A stretch of 64,000 bases of DNA from Victivallis vadensis (GTDB taxonomy: Bacteria > Verrucomicrobiota > Lentisphaeria > Victivallales > Victivallaceae). Of the stretch, positions 1-7,648 are shown in pieces. The notes under the pieces were generated by a model. That model was given only the letters and a program-made list of their open reading frames with translations, was not told where the DNA came from and made no database searches. Location of the stretch: assembly GCF_003096415.1 (NCBI RefSeq), contig NZ_QEKH01000020.1, forward strand, positions 1-64,000, read 5' to 3'. A program made the position numbers and the translations under genes. Position 1 is the stretch's first letter, and the number at the start of each line of letters is the position of its first letter.

Positions 1-212
1 TAGATTAACTGCACCGGATACCGCAATTCGGGCGAAAAATTGGCTCCGCCCAGCTCCCGGCTCACGATATAGCCGTTTTCGCTCAGCGAAGCCTTACCCG
101 CCGTCATCGGCGACGAACGAAAGTTCAGTTGTTCCGCTCCATACCCCATCAGGCTCCCCGCCGCCATCGTCAAACCGATGGCCCAACACCGCGCTCTCCG
201 TGTTAAATTCAA
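1..212 (-). CDS. 5' end of a secreted protein, cut by the window edge
   Basis: Only about 70 codons are visible. The likely start is TTG at 212 (protein begins MNLTRRARCW), because a strong GGGAGGTG ribosome binding site lies at 218-225 and no ATG fits as well. The first 29 residues look like a Sec signal peptide: a basic start, then a hydrophobic AIGLTMAAGSLMGYG stretch ending near GAEQ. The mature start (LNFRSSPMTAGKASLSEN) has a faint resemblance to the N-termini of large RHS/YD-repeat surface proteins. That is a guess, and the family cannot be decided from this fragment. Confidence 0.6.
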   Translation of the reverse strand, partial: MNLTRRARCWAIGLTMAAGSLMGYGAEQLNFRSSPMTAGKASLSENGYIVSRELGGANFSPELRYPVQLI

Positions 213-313
213 TTTAACACCTCCCTGTTGGTTTTTCAAGGGCGGAATTTTCCTTTCTCCGCCGGCCACAGTAAGTTATTATGATATAAAATGCACGAAA
301 AAGCAAGAGCGGA

Positions 314-341
314 ATTATATTTTTTTCTAATTTTCTTTCAA
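314..341 (-). promoter_or_regulatory. Promoter of the truncated leftmost gene
   Basis: On the minus strand TTGAAA (336-341), a 16-bp spacer and TATAAT (314-319) form a near-consensus sigma70 promoter in an AT-rich stretch. It would give a leader of about 95 nt before the TTG start at 212. A second weaker pair, TTGCTT and CATAAT with 17 bp between, lies just downstream. The leader contains a GGCGGA/TCCGCC stem around 241-262. Confidence 0.5.
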
Positions 342-434
342 TTATCACATTGAGAAATAAATGGAAAATAGTTGTAGAATAACTTGATACAGCAATACAG
401 CCGAAAAGACAAGCCCGCGACACTATGGAATCCG

Positions 435-881
435 TCACCAGCTTTTGCGGTACAGCAGAATCCGCAATACCGTATCTTCCGGCAGTTCAGCGAGCATTAC
501 CGGCGTCAATTGATCGATATGGGTTTTACGCAACGGAATCTCTTTTTCCGCCCGCAACTGCTGATCACTCTGCACTGAATAAAAGTGATTGAATATTTCA
601 ATGAAACGCAGTTTCGGACAACGCTGCAACGCCCGGAAAAAACGGATATGTTCCGCCAATTCCGGCTCATCCGCACTGCCGCCACCGATCGCGGTACAGC
701 AATCGCAAAATTCCTTGGTCAGCCGGAACGGCACCACTTTCTCCCGCTGGAGCGGCGCCAGAATGTCATCCGTTTCGATCTCATACGGCCGGTTAAATTC
801 CCGGCAGACCTGAAAAAAATCTTCCCGCCATCCCTCTGGATTGATGTAGCCGGTCAGGATATTGCACATGTTGCCCCTCAA
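435..881 (-). CDS. Hypothetical 148-aa protein, last gene of the transglycosylase operon
   Basis: Start ATG at 881 overlaps the stop of the upstream transglycosylase (ATGA), which indicates translational coupling. An internal ATG at codon 5 (MCNIL) is an alternative start. There is no signal peptide or membrane segment. It is a soluble acidic/basic protein with a cysteine pair in EFCDCCTAIGGG and a possible helical region in the second half (FFRALQRCPKLRFIEIFNHF). I do not recognise a family. Position after two envelope genes suggests a cell-wall or membrane context only by association. Confidence 0.6.
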   Translation of the reverse strand: MRGNMCNILTGYINPEGWREDFFQVCREFNRPYEIETDDILAPLQREKVVPFRLTKEFCDCCTAIGGGSADEPELAEHIRFFRALQRCPKLRFIEIFNHFYSVQSDQQLRAEKEIPLRKTHIDQLTPVMLAELPEDTVLRILLYRKSW

Positions 882-1582
882 AAAATTCTGCGCGCGGACG
901 GCCCCGTTGCGGAAAACCGTTCGCTGTACTCATCGAATTTCTTCATCACCCGTTCGACATGGCGGATGATGACCTGCGCTTTGCAGTAGCCGTGGCGGCT
1001 CTGTTTGTAATAGCTTTCGTGCTCCAGGAACTGAATCGACTCCTCGACGTTGCCGCGCCATTTGTCCGGCGAAAGCTCCAGCGTCTTCGCCAGCTTGCGC
1101 GCGTCGATCAGGTGGCCGTAACCGCCGTTGTAGGCCGCCAGCGCAAACTGCAGCCGGTCGCGCTCCGTCAGGTTCCCGGGAATCCGGTCGCACAGCGAAC
1201 GCAGGAACTTCACCCCGGTCGCGATGTTTTCCTCCGGATCGAACGGTTTCGCACAGCGCATCTCTTCCGCCGTATCCGGCATCAGCTGCATCAGCCCCAT
1301 GCCGCCGTCCGCGGTCCGGCACTCCGCGTCGAACCGGCTTTCCACCGCGATCATCGCCGCGATCAGCCGCCAGTCAAAATCGTACCGGGCAGCGTATTTC
1401 CGGATCAATTCATCGTACTGGCTGAGCCGCTCACCCTCTTCCTCCGGCGGCAGTTCATGCAGCGTCAGCCGCACCGGCTCCGGGGGCGGTTCCGCCGCCG
1501 GGCGCTTCCATACGACCAGCCCCCCGCCCGCCGCCAGCGCGGCCAGCAGAATCCCCCCGCATACGGCCCGCCCCAAACGCAT
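878..1582 (-). CDS. Membrane-anchored lytic transglycosylase (SLT domain)
   Basis: 234 aa. It would cleave the MurNAc-GlcNAc bond of peptidoglycan with formation of 1,6-anhydroMurNAc in the periplasm. Residues 1-25 are an uncleaved signal/anchor (GGILLAALAAGGGLVVW). The Slt/MltF-type catalytic domain follows: IAAMIAVESRFDAECR with the catalytic Glu in AVESRF, then GGMGLMQLMPDTAEEM, then the FALAAYNGGYGH motif, all in standard order. Length suits a minimal SLT domain without the MltF binding domain. It starts with ATG at 1582, sharing a base with the stop of the upstream gene (TGATG), and overlaps the downstream gene by 4 nt, so the three genes form one operon. Confidence 0.9.
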   Translation of the reverse strand: MRLGRAVCGGILLAALAAGGGLVVWKRPAAEPPPEPVRLTLHELPPEEEGERLSQYDELIRKYAARYDFDWRLIAAMIAVESRFDAECRTADGGMGLMQLMPDTAEEMRCAKPFDPEENIATGVKFLRSLCDRIPGNLTERDRLQFALAAYNGGYGHLIDARKLAKTLELSPDKWRGNVEESIQFLEHESYYKQSRHGYCKAQVIIRHVERVMKKFDEYSERFSATGPSARRIF

Positions 1583-4500
1583 CAGCTCTCCTCCCCGTCC
1601 TCCGGGCCGATCACGGCGGTGAATCCCTTCCAGTCGGCGGCATCCTCCGCTTTCTCCGGCTGCGGATCGAACTGCCGCAACTCCTCCAGATAGTGCCGGT
1701 AGTAGTGCAGATAGAAGGCCAGCGCCCGTGAAAAGTTGCTCCCGACCAGCCCGTTCAGGAACAGCTTGGTGATACTCTTCTCGCGATACAGGATCTCCTG
1801 CGTTTTCAGGAACACACCGCGCTCCTCCGGCGTCGCCCGCTCCATCAGTTCGCGCATCGCGGTGACCGCCTGCGGCTGGCGCATCCAGATGTACATCATA
1901 TCCAGTGCGTTGATATAGAACAGATTCACCAGATTGCTCCGCTTCAGCCCCGAAAGGCGGACAAAGGATTTATGCCCCTTGAGCAGCTCCGGCAGGTTCT
2001 TTTCCGGCAGCAGCAGTTCCAGTTTCGCGGTCAGCGCGTAGAGTTCGCGCAGCTTGCAGCCGAAATCCCGCAGCCGCGCCGCGATATTGCGCTTCCGGTC
2101 GGCCAGCGATTCGATCACGCCCCCGATCACATCCGAAGCCAGTTTCGACACGATCGCCGCCCACTGCTGCAGAATCCCCTCGATTCCCGGCACCTGCAGC
2201 AGGCTCAATACTCCGCCGAAAATCGAGTTGAACACCAGCGCCAGCGGAATCGACAGCGGCGCGCGCAGCCAGTTCCCGATCACCGCCGACTTCGGGAACG
2301 CCCGCAGCAGGTTGTGCCCGGTGATGTAGAAACCGTTTGCCAGCGCAATGCCGGAGAACACCAGCACCGGCTGCTCCTCGGCAGTCCACCCCAGCCCCCG
2401 CTGCAGCAGCACGGTCTTGACCAGGTAATCCAGCACCGGCACCGAAAGCCCGGTGTAAAACAAGGAGTCCGCGACCCGCTGCCACGACACGAAATCATTC
2501 CATTTCAGCAGCGGCGAACTGCGGAAACCGCCTCCCGCCCAGACCAGCTGGATGATGTTCCGCACACAGGTGATCCCGAGCCAGATCACCGCGCCGAACC
2601 ACATCAGGAACCACCAGTCCGAGTTGTAATAGAAGGTGAAAAACGCCGCCAGGAAGCCGGTCAGCACCTTCAGGAAGATTTTCAGGTTGCTGTTCAAATA
2701 CCGCCAGCATTCGCCGAGCGATTCGACCGGCTGCAGCAGCCTGCTTCCGGCGGGCGGCACGTAGAAGCCGCCCAGCGTCGCCAGATTGCCCGGCCCCCGG
2801 TCGATCGACTGCGCCGGGTCGGGGCACTGCCACTCGATCTTCACATAGGAGCCGAATCCGAACCGCCTCGCCAGCCGCCCGCCGAAGCCGGGCGTGTTTT
2901 TCGGCAGGTAGCTCAACACCTTATAAACCTCGGAATGAACCTGAAGCAGCGAAAGTTCCGGCAAACGCTTCTGCACGATCATCCGCCGCACCGGTGTTGT
3001 CAGCGTATCGACGACCACCATCCCCATCCCGTGCACCTGCGGCGACGGACGGCTCGCCGAATCGCTGCCGATCGACACCGTCAGCGGAGTCCGCGCGTAG
3101 AAAGTCAGGAAATTCGACATGTCGCGCAGGATATGGCCGAGCCGTTCGAGCCGGTCCGCCCGGTCGCGCGCGCCTCCCGCCTTCACCCGCTCCATCGCCA
3201 GCCGGATCAGGTTCTTGAGCTTCACCACATTGCCGGAATTCAGCGCGTGGCGCAGGGAATTGATCACCGAATCGTCCGGCCGCTCTCCCGCCGAATCATC
3301 CTTCAGGTTGAAGATTTCCAACGTGGTCAGGTCGCCCCGGCAGTCGTACAGGATTTCGATCGCGTCCTCCAGCCGCAGGCCGGTCAGGTTCAGCGTCATC
3401 CGGAAGCCGGAAGCGACCTTGTGCAGTTCATTGACCAGCTCGGCGGGCGAAAGCCGGTTCAGCTCCGGGAGCGCCGCCGAATCCGCCGGAGGCAGGTTCC
3501 ACAGCGACCGGTCCACATAGCGCCCCGAAAGCAGTTCGGCGGAGAGCTTGCCCAACATCGAATTGAGCTCCTGCCGGCGCAGTTCGGCGGCGTGTTTGAG
3601 TTTTTCCCTGCCGTCCATCCGGTCCAGTTCCGCCTGCAGCAGCGCCCGCACCCGGTTGTTCAGCAGCTCGCCGATGTGCTCCAGAGAGGGCTGGCCGTAG
3701 CGGACCGAAATCAGGAACTCCTCCTCCGTCACCGGCGGCATTTCAATGCCGTAATATTTGTTCAGCTCCCTGCGGCCATGTTCGTTGAACCGTTTCAGGG
3801 TCTCCAGCACGATCTTGCGCCGGTAGTTGGCGGCTTTGCGGCAGCGGCGCACGAACTCCTGCGTCCGGGGCCGGTCCAGGAATTTCAGGTAATCCGCCAC
3901 GCCGGAGAAACCGCACGGAGTCCAGATCAGTTCCGCGAAGCGCCCCCGGAACAACGAGCGGAACTCCACGCCGATGCGGGCCTCCATCTTCATGATTCCG
4001 GCAGCACGCATCACCTCCTCGGCAGCGTCGCGCGGCACATAGTTGTAGTAGATCACCTGAACCTGAACGATCCCCTTGATCCACGCATCCATGATCAGAT
4101 GGGCCGGAGACTTGCGCCCCTTGGTATTCGCATCGTGCACATGCTGGTCGAACGCCACCGGAATCCAATGCTCCGGCATCTCCACAAGCCGGTAGCGGCG
4201 CAGCAGCTTGCGGATGAACAGCGGATTGCCAAGCATCGCCGAGCGCAGGTCGTGCGCCAGACGCAGCCGCCGCAGCCAATCCCCCCGCAGCCGGATCAAC
4301 TCCTTGATGATCTGCAGAATCACCCGAGCGGTATTGTAACGCAGCGGCACATCCAGCCCTTCGAGCAATTCGTCGCGCAGCGCCTGAAGCGCGGCCAGCC
4401 GCCGCTCCATCGCCTCGGAACCGGCTTCAAACGTATCCAGCAGGTTCATCATCGTACGGACCAGTCGGAGCGACTGAGGCTCGGCCAGCTCCCGGATCCC

Positions 4501-4638
4501 GCGCGGATGCAATTCGGGAGCGAACACCGGCAGTCTGCCGCGCCCATCCGCCACCGCCTGCGCCGCATCGATGCCGCGCACCAGCTCATAATCCGCACGG
4601 TCAAACAGAAAACCCTGATAAAATCTCTTGAACGCCAA
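1582..4638 (-). CDS. Large membrane protein with PHP-like HxH motif
   Basis: 1018 aa, function unknown. The TTG start at 4638 follows a GAGGCGG ribosome binding site. The N-terminal 640 residues look cytoplasmic and mostly helical. Around residues 164-169 the sequence FDQHVHD, followed by a helix, VQVQVIYYNY (about 191-200) and GVEF (223-226), resembles the start of a PHP or amidohydrolase-like metal site (H166, H168, D169, E225). About residues 650-800 hold several hydrophobic segments (for example IFLKVLTGFLAAFFTFYY and WWFLMWFGAVIWLGITCV), followed by a helical C-terminal tail. It is the first gene of an operon with a lytic transglycosylase. The PHP link rests on short motifs only. A distant relation to Gcr-type membrane proteins was also considered and not established. 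Confidence 0.55.
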   Translation of the reverse strand: MAFKRFYQGFLFDRADYELVRGIDAAQAVADGRGRLPVFAPELHPRGIRELAEPQSLRLVRTMMNLLDTFEAGSEAMERRLAALQALRDELLEGLDVPLRYNTARVILQIIKELIRLRGDWLRRLRLAHDLRSAMLGNPLFIRKLLRRYRLVEMPEHWIPVAFDQHVHDANTKGRKSPAHLIMDAWIKGIVQVQVIYYNYVPRDAAEEVMRAAGIMKMEARIGVEFRSLFRGRFAELIWTPCGFSGVADYLKFLDRPRTQEFVRRCRKAANYRRKIVLETLKRFNEHGRRELNKYYGIEMPPVTEEEFLISVRYGQPSLEHIGELLNNRVRALLQAELDRMDGREKLKHAAELRRQELNSMLGKLSAELLSGRYVDRSLWNLPPADSAALPELNRLSPAELVNELHKVASGFRMTLNLTGLRLEDAIEILYDCRGDLTTLEIFNLKDDSAGERPDDSVINSLRHALNSGNVVKLKNLIRLAMERVKAGGARDRADRLERLGHILRDMSNFLTFYARTPLTVSIGSDSASRPSPQVHGMGMVVVDTLTTPVRRMIVQKRLPELSLLQVHSEVYKVLSYLPKNTPGFGGRLARRFGFGSYVKIEWQCPDPAQSIDRGPGNLATLGGFYVPPAGSRLLQPVESLGECWRYLNSNLKIFLKVLTGFLAAFFTFYYNSDWWFLMWFGAVIWLGITCVRNIIQLVWAGGGFRSSPLLKWNDFVSWQRVADSLFYTGLSVPVLDYLVKTVLLQRGLGWTAEEQPVLVFSGIALANGFYITGHNLLRAFPKSAVIGNWLRAPLSIPLALVFNSIFGGVLSLLQVPGIEGILQQWAAIVSKLASDVIGGVIESLADRKRNIAARLRDFGCKLRELYALTAKLELLLPEKNLPELLKGHKSFVRLSGLKRSNLVNLFYINALDMMYIWMRQPQAVTAMRELMERATPEERGVFLKTQEILYREKSITKLFLNGLVGSNFSRALAFYLHYYRHYLEELRQFDPQPEKAEDAADWKGFTAVIGPEDGEES

Positions 4639-4676
4639 CTTGCCGCCTCACTCTCCAGTAAACTTATATGGAAACA

Positions 4677-4704
4677 AACATATCACAAAGTTCCGATTTT
4701 ACAA
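4677..4704 (-). promoter_or_regulatory. Possible promoter of the PHP-like/transglycosylase operon
   Basis: Minus strand TTGTAA (4699-4704), a 16-bp spacer and TATGTT (4677-4682), about 40 nt upstream of the TTG start at 4638. Another possible -10, TATAAG, sits at 4663-4668 without a good -35. This is the only AT-rich part of the intergenic region and the best candidate there. Confidence 0.35.
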
Positions 4705-4770
4705 GTTTTCCGCAGGAGTTTGAGGCAACGCACCATGCCCTTCTGGATTGCACGGGCGGGCAGGTACCAC

Positions 4771-5324
4771 CGCCAAGTACGCACGCCAATGCCCCTCCGG
4801 GGGGCGTACGGCGGCAAGGTGCCGCTGCCGGGTGCGCGCTCCACCCCTTCCGGGGTCGCGCGGCGGCTAACTCTTGCAAAGCATTGGTTGGTCTGCATAA
4901 CCACTTACGCGGCGCACAACAAGCGCGGTCAGCGCCGCGAACGAATGTGAGGGAATTACTTGCCTCCGGCAAGTAACGAGGAACGGTAGTGACGAAGCCG
5001 AACGTAGTGAGCGAAGCCCCCCTGGCGTAGTGAGCGCAGCGAACGTTGAAGGGTTGGCCGCCGCAGGCGGACAAGTAAGCGGCGAAGCCGCGCCCGCGAG
5101 CGGAAGTGCTCCGCAAGTCAACGTGAGTTCAAATCCGGACGGGGAGGTCCGGAGGGCGCTACCGGGCCCTCCGGAGCCATCCGCAGGCCAGAGGCGCGGT
5201 GCTCACTACCCTCCGGGCACCCTGCCTGTTCTTGCGCTCAAAAGTTGTTACCCTCCGGGCAGCTCTGCCTGTTTCTAACGCAATGCAAAGCCAACCATAA
5301 AACCCACGCGCGACTGGAGTGCGG
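4771..5324 (+). repeat. Mosaic hairpin-rich repeat, copy A
   Basis: Non-coding GC-rich stretch between the 1018-aa gene and trpS. Its core, 4882-5324, matches the reverse complement of 44865-45309 along the whole length, with scattered substitutions. It contains several stem-loops: 4958-4974 (ACTTGCC/GGCAAGT) and 5148-5175 (a 10-bp stem TCCGGAGGGC/GCCCTCCGGA with an 8-nt loop). A sub-repeat beginning CCCTCCGGGCA occurs twice near 5210-5275. A flanking part (4771-4881) has two further modules that are also found, in another order, beside copy B. Short open frames across it read as repetitive, low-complexity protein and have no ribosome binding sites, so I do not call them genes. No transposase or terminal inverted repeats were seen. 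Confidence 0.8.
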
Positions 5325-5343
5325 AGATGAATCTCCGCACTCC
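5316..5343. other. Perfect 12-bp stem-loop downstream of trpS
   Basis: GGAGTGCGGAGA (5316-5327), a 4-nt loop and TCTCCGCACTCC (5332-5343) form a perfect hairpin about 120 nt past the trpS stop. Neither strand has a T-run directly after it, so it is not a classical intrinsic terminator. It sits exactly where repeat copy A ends and the 46-bp tandem repeat begins. It could be a transcript-end or processing structure for trpS. Confidence 0.55.
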
Positions 5344-5455
5344 AAAGACGCTTCGCGTCGCGGGAGCAAGCCCAAAGGCGACGTACTCCAAAGACGCTTC
5401 GCGTCGCGGGAGCAAGCCCAAAGGCGATGTACTCCAAAGACGCTTCGCGTCGCGG
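5340..5455. repeat. 46-bp direct tandem repeat, about 2.5 copies
   Basis: A 46-bp unit starting CTCCAAAGACGCTTCGCGTC begins at 5340, 5386 and 5432. The first two copies are complete and differ by one base near the end. The third is cut after about 24 bp, close to the trpS stop codon. Each unit contains the small hairpin GACGCTTCGCGTC. Frames across it read as repeated protein strings, which is the usual effect of a period that is not a multiple of three, and are not genes. Confidence 0.9.
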
Positions 5456-5464
5456 CCGCGCAAC

Positions 5465-6427
5465 TTAGCGCAGGCCGACGGCGCGGCGGACTTTGTCCAT
5501 GGTCTTTTCGGCTTCGGCGCCGGCTTTTTCGGCACCCTTCGCCAGAACGCTCCAGACATAGTCGAGATTCTGTTCCAATTCGGCACGGCGCTGGCGCATC
5601 GGCTCGAAGTAGGCCCAGAGTTTGTCGAAAAGCGCCAGCTTGGCGTGGCCGTAACCGTAACCGCCGGCACGGTAACGCGCTTTCATCTCTTCGAGTTCTT
5701 CCGGGGTTGCGACCAGCTTGTAGAGGGCGACCACATTGCAATTATCCGGGTCTTTCGGTTCTTCCAGAGCCTTGCAGTCGGTGACCACATTCATGATCGC
5801 CTTCTTGATCTCCTTCTCTTTGCCGAAGATCGGGATGGTGTTGTTGTAGCTTTTGGACATCTTCTGGCCGTCGGTGCCCGGCACGATCGCGACCTCCTCC
5901 GGGATCAGCTCTTCCGGAATCGTAAAGACTTCGCCGTACTGATTGTTGAATTTGATCGCGATGTCTCGGGTGATTTCGAGGTGCTGCTTCTGATCCTTGC
6001 CGACCGGCACCAGATTGCTCTGGTAGATCAGGATGTCCGAGGCCATCAGCACCGGATAGGAGAAGAGGCCGTTGTTCGGCGCGAACCCCTTTGCGATCTT
6101 GTCCTTGTAGCTGTGGGCGCGCTCCAGCAGGCCCACCGGCGTCACGTTGTTCAGGATCCAGGTCAGCTCGCAGACCTGCGGCACGTCGGACTGGCGGAAC
6201 AGGATCGCCTTCTCCGGATCGACGCCGCAGGAAAGATAATTCAGCGTCAGCTCCAGCACGTTTTTGCGGAGCTGCTCCGGCTCCGGAGCGGTGGTCAGCG
6301 AGTGATAGTCCGCGAGGAAAATAAAGGTTTCCCCCTTGTCCTGGATGTTGATGATCTGCCGCATCGCGCCGAAATAGTTGCCGATGTGCGGAGTACCAGA
6401 AGGCTGGATTCCGGTCAGGATTCTCAT
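5465..6427 (-). CDS. trpS: Tryptophan--tRNA ligase
   Basis: 320 aa class I aminoacyl-tRNA synthetase that charges tRNA-Trp in the cytoplasm. The start MRILTGIQPSGTPHIGN holds the HIGH-type motif (HIGN, residues 14-17). The KMSKS motif is complete at 189-193 (GQKMSKSYNN), and GxDQ-type binding residues lie in VGKDQKQH near 145. Length is normal for bacterial TrpRS. The ATG is preceded by TAAGGAGTG, and this ribosome binding site includes the TAA stop of galK, so translation of the two genes is probably coupled. It is the last gene of the lpxK-GT39-galK-trpS run. A tryptophan synthetase behind sugar and lipid A genes is an odd neighbourhood with no obvious functional link. Confidence 0.96.
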   Translation of the reverse strand: MRILTGIQPSGTPHIGNYFGAMRQIINIQDKGETFIFLADYHSLTTAPEPEQLRKNVLELTLNYLSCGVDPEKAILFRQSDVPQVCELTWILNNVTPVGLLERAHSYKDKIAKGFAPNNGLFSYPVLMASDILIYQSNLVPVGKDQKQHLEITRDIAIKFNNQYGEVFTIPEELIPEEVAIVPGTDGQKMSKSYNNTIPIFGKEKEIKKAIMNVVTDCKALEEPKDPDNCNVVALYKLVATPEELEEMKARYRAGGYGYGHAKLALFDKLWAYFEPMRQRRAELEQNLDYVWSVLAKGAEKAGAEAEKTMDKVRRAVGLR

Positions 6428-6447
6428 GGTAACGATTCTTTCACTCC

Positions 6448-7602
6448 TTAAAGTTTCCGCGAGGTCGCGCCGTCGCCGATCGCACAGATGATGTATTCCG
6501 CGTCGATGCCGGTGCGCGCCTTGAATCCGGCCTGCACCCGCTTCGCGTACTCCTCCGCGCCGTCGGTGGCGACGAGGTGGATCGTGATGCCGCCGAAGCC
6601 GCCGCCGGAAAGACGCGCGCCGAGGCCGCCCGGAACCGATTTCGCCAGTTCCACCAGATAGTCCAGCTCCTCGGTGCTGTTCTCAAAGTTGACCCGGCTG
6701 GATTCGTGCGAATCGAACCAGAGCCGGCCGAACCCCTTCACATCGTTGTGCTCAAGCATCCGCACCGCTTCGATCACGCGGGTGCATTCGCCGACCACGT
6801 GCAGCGCGCGGCGGTATTCACGCTCGGTCAGCGCCGACTTCGCGGCGGCGAGCTGTTCGAGCGACACGTCGCGCAGGGTCTTTACATCGGGATAGATCTG
6901 CGCGAGCTTCTCCGCCGCCGCTTCGCAATCCTGACGGCGGACGTTGTACTCGGAGTCGACCAGATTATGCTTGACCATCGAGTTGATCACCACGATCGAA
7001 TACCCCGCCGGAAGCGGCACGGTGCGCAACACTTCGACCGAACGGAAATCGGTCAGGATCATCGAATCCTTTTTGCCGAAGATCGAGCTGAACTGGTCGA
7101 GCAGGCCGCTCTTGAGGCCCATGTAGTGGTTTTCGACGCCCTGCCCGACGCGGGCCCAGTCGGCGTTGGAAAGCTCGATGCCGAAAGCCTCACGCATCGC
7201 AAAGCCGGCCGCGGTTTCGAAAGCGGCGCTGCTGGACATCCCCGCCGACAGCGGCACGCTGCTCTCCATGCCGGCGTCGAATGCGCCGACTTCGATGCCG
7301 CGCTTGCGCAGCTCGACGATCACGCCCTTCACGTAGTTGGCCCAGTCGCGCGGAATCGCCTTGTCGATATCGTCGAGATCGAATTCACGAACGCTGCCGT
7401 CGCGGAAATCTTTGACCCGGCAGTGCTTGCCTTCGACCGGACGCAGCGCGAAGCGGGTATCCTGCTCGACCGCGCACGAAAGCACGAAGCCCTGATTGTA
7501 GTCGGTGTGGTTGCCGAGGATTTCCAGACGGCCGGGGGCGCGGGCCGCCACCGTCGGGGCGGCGCCGTAGAACTTCGTGAAATCGTTGATCAGTTTTTCC
7601 AT
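6448..7602 (-). CDS. galK: Galactokinase (GHMP family)
   Basis: 384 aa. It phosphorylates galactose at C1 with ATP, the first committed step of the Leloir pathway. GHMP kinase motifs are in order: APGRLEILGNHTDYNQ (22-37), PLSAGMSSSAA (117-127, ATP-binding) and ARLSGGGFGG near 340. The signature motif normally reads GEHTDYN. Here Glu is replaced by Asn (GNHTDYN), which alters a residue that contacts the sugar in studied enzymes, so substrate preference may differ. ATG at 7602 has an AAGGAG site 10 nt upstream. The secreted GH42-like glycosidases nearby could supply galactose. No galT or galE is in the window. Confidence 0.88.
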   Translation of the reverse strand: MEKLINDFTKFYGAAPTVAARAPGRLEILGNHTDYNQGFVLSCAVEQDTRFALRPVEGKHCRVKDFRDGSVREFDLDDIDKAIPRDWANYVKGVIVELRKRGIEVGAFDAGMESSVPLSAGMSSSAAFETAAGFAMREAFGIELSNADWARVGQGVENHYMGLKSGLLDQFSSIFGKKDSMILTDFRSVEVLRTVPLPAGYSIVVINSMVKHNLVDSEYNVRRQDCEAAAEKLAQIYPDVKTLRDVSLEQLAAAKSALTEREYRRALHVVGECTRVIEAVRMLEHNDVKGFGRLWFDSHESSRVNFENSTEELDYLVELAKSVPGGLGARLSGGGFGGITIHLVATDGAEEYAKRVQAGFKARTGIDAEYIICAIGDGATSRKL

Positions 7603-7648
7603 GTTTCTTTCGCTCCTTGCAATTTTGTATATGTGATAGTAAAGACTG

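Noticed and set aside
1972-4950. Long plus-strand frame opposite the 1018-aa membrane protein
   Set aside because: Low-complexity Arg/Gln/Pro/His composition without domain; the minus frame has coherent membrane helices and operon spacing. Shadow frame.
5118-5140. tRNA T-arm-like GAGTTCAAATCC in repeat copy A
   Set aside because: No acceptor, D or anticodon stems could be built around it, and copy B lacks the sequence.
4771-5324. Mosaic repeat as an insertion sequence
   Set aside because: No transposase frame, terminal inverted repeats or target duplication could be found. The pair may still be a non-autonomous element.
5340-5455. 46-bp repeats as a CRISPR array
   Set aside because: The copies are directly contiguous, with no variable spacers and no cas genes nearby.
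4664-5741. Several short open frames through the repeat region near trpS
   Set aside because: Their strings repeat with the 46-bp unit or mirror the inverted copy at 45 kb, and none has a ribosome binding site. They are translations of repeat DNA.
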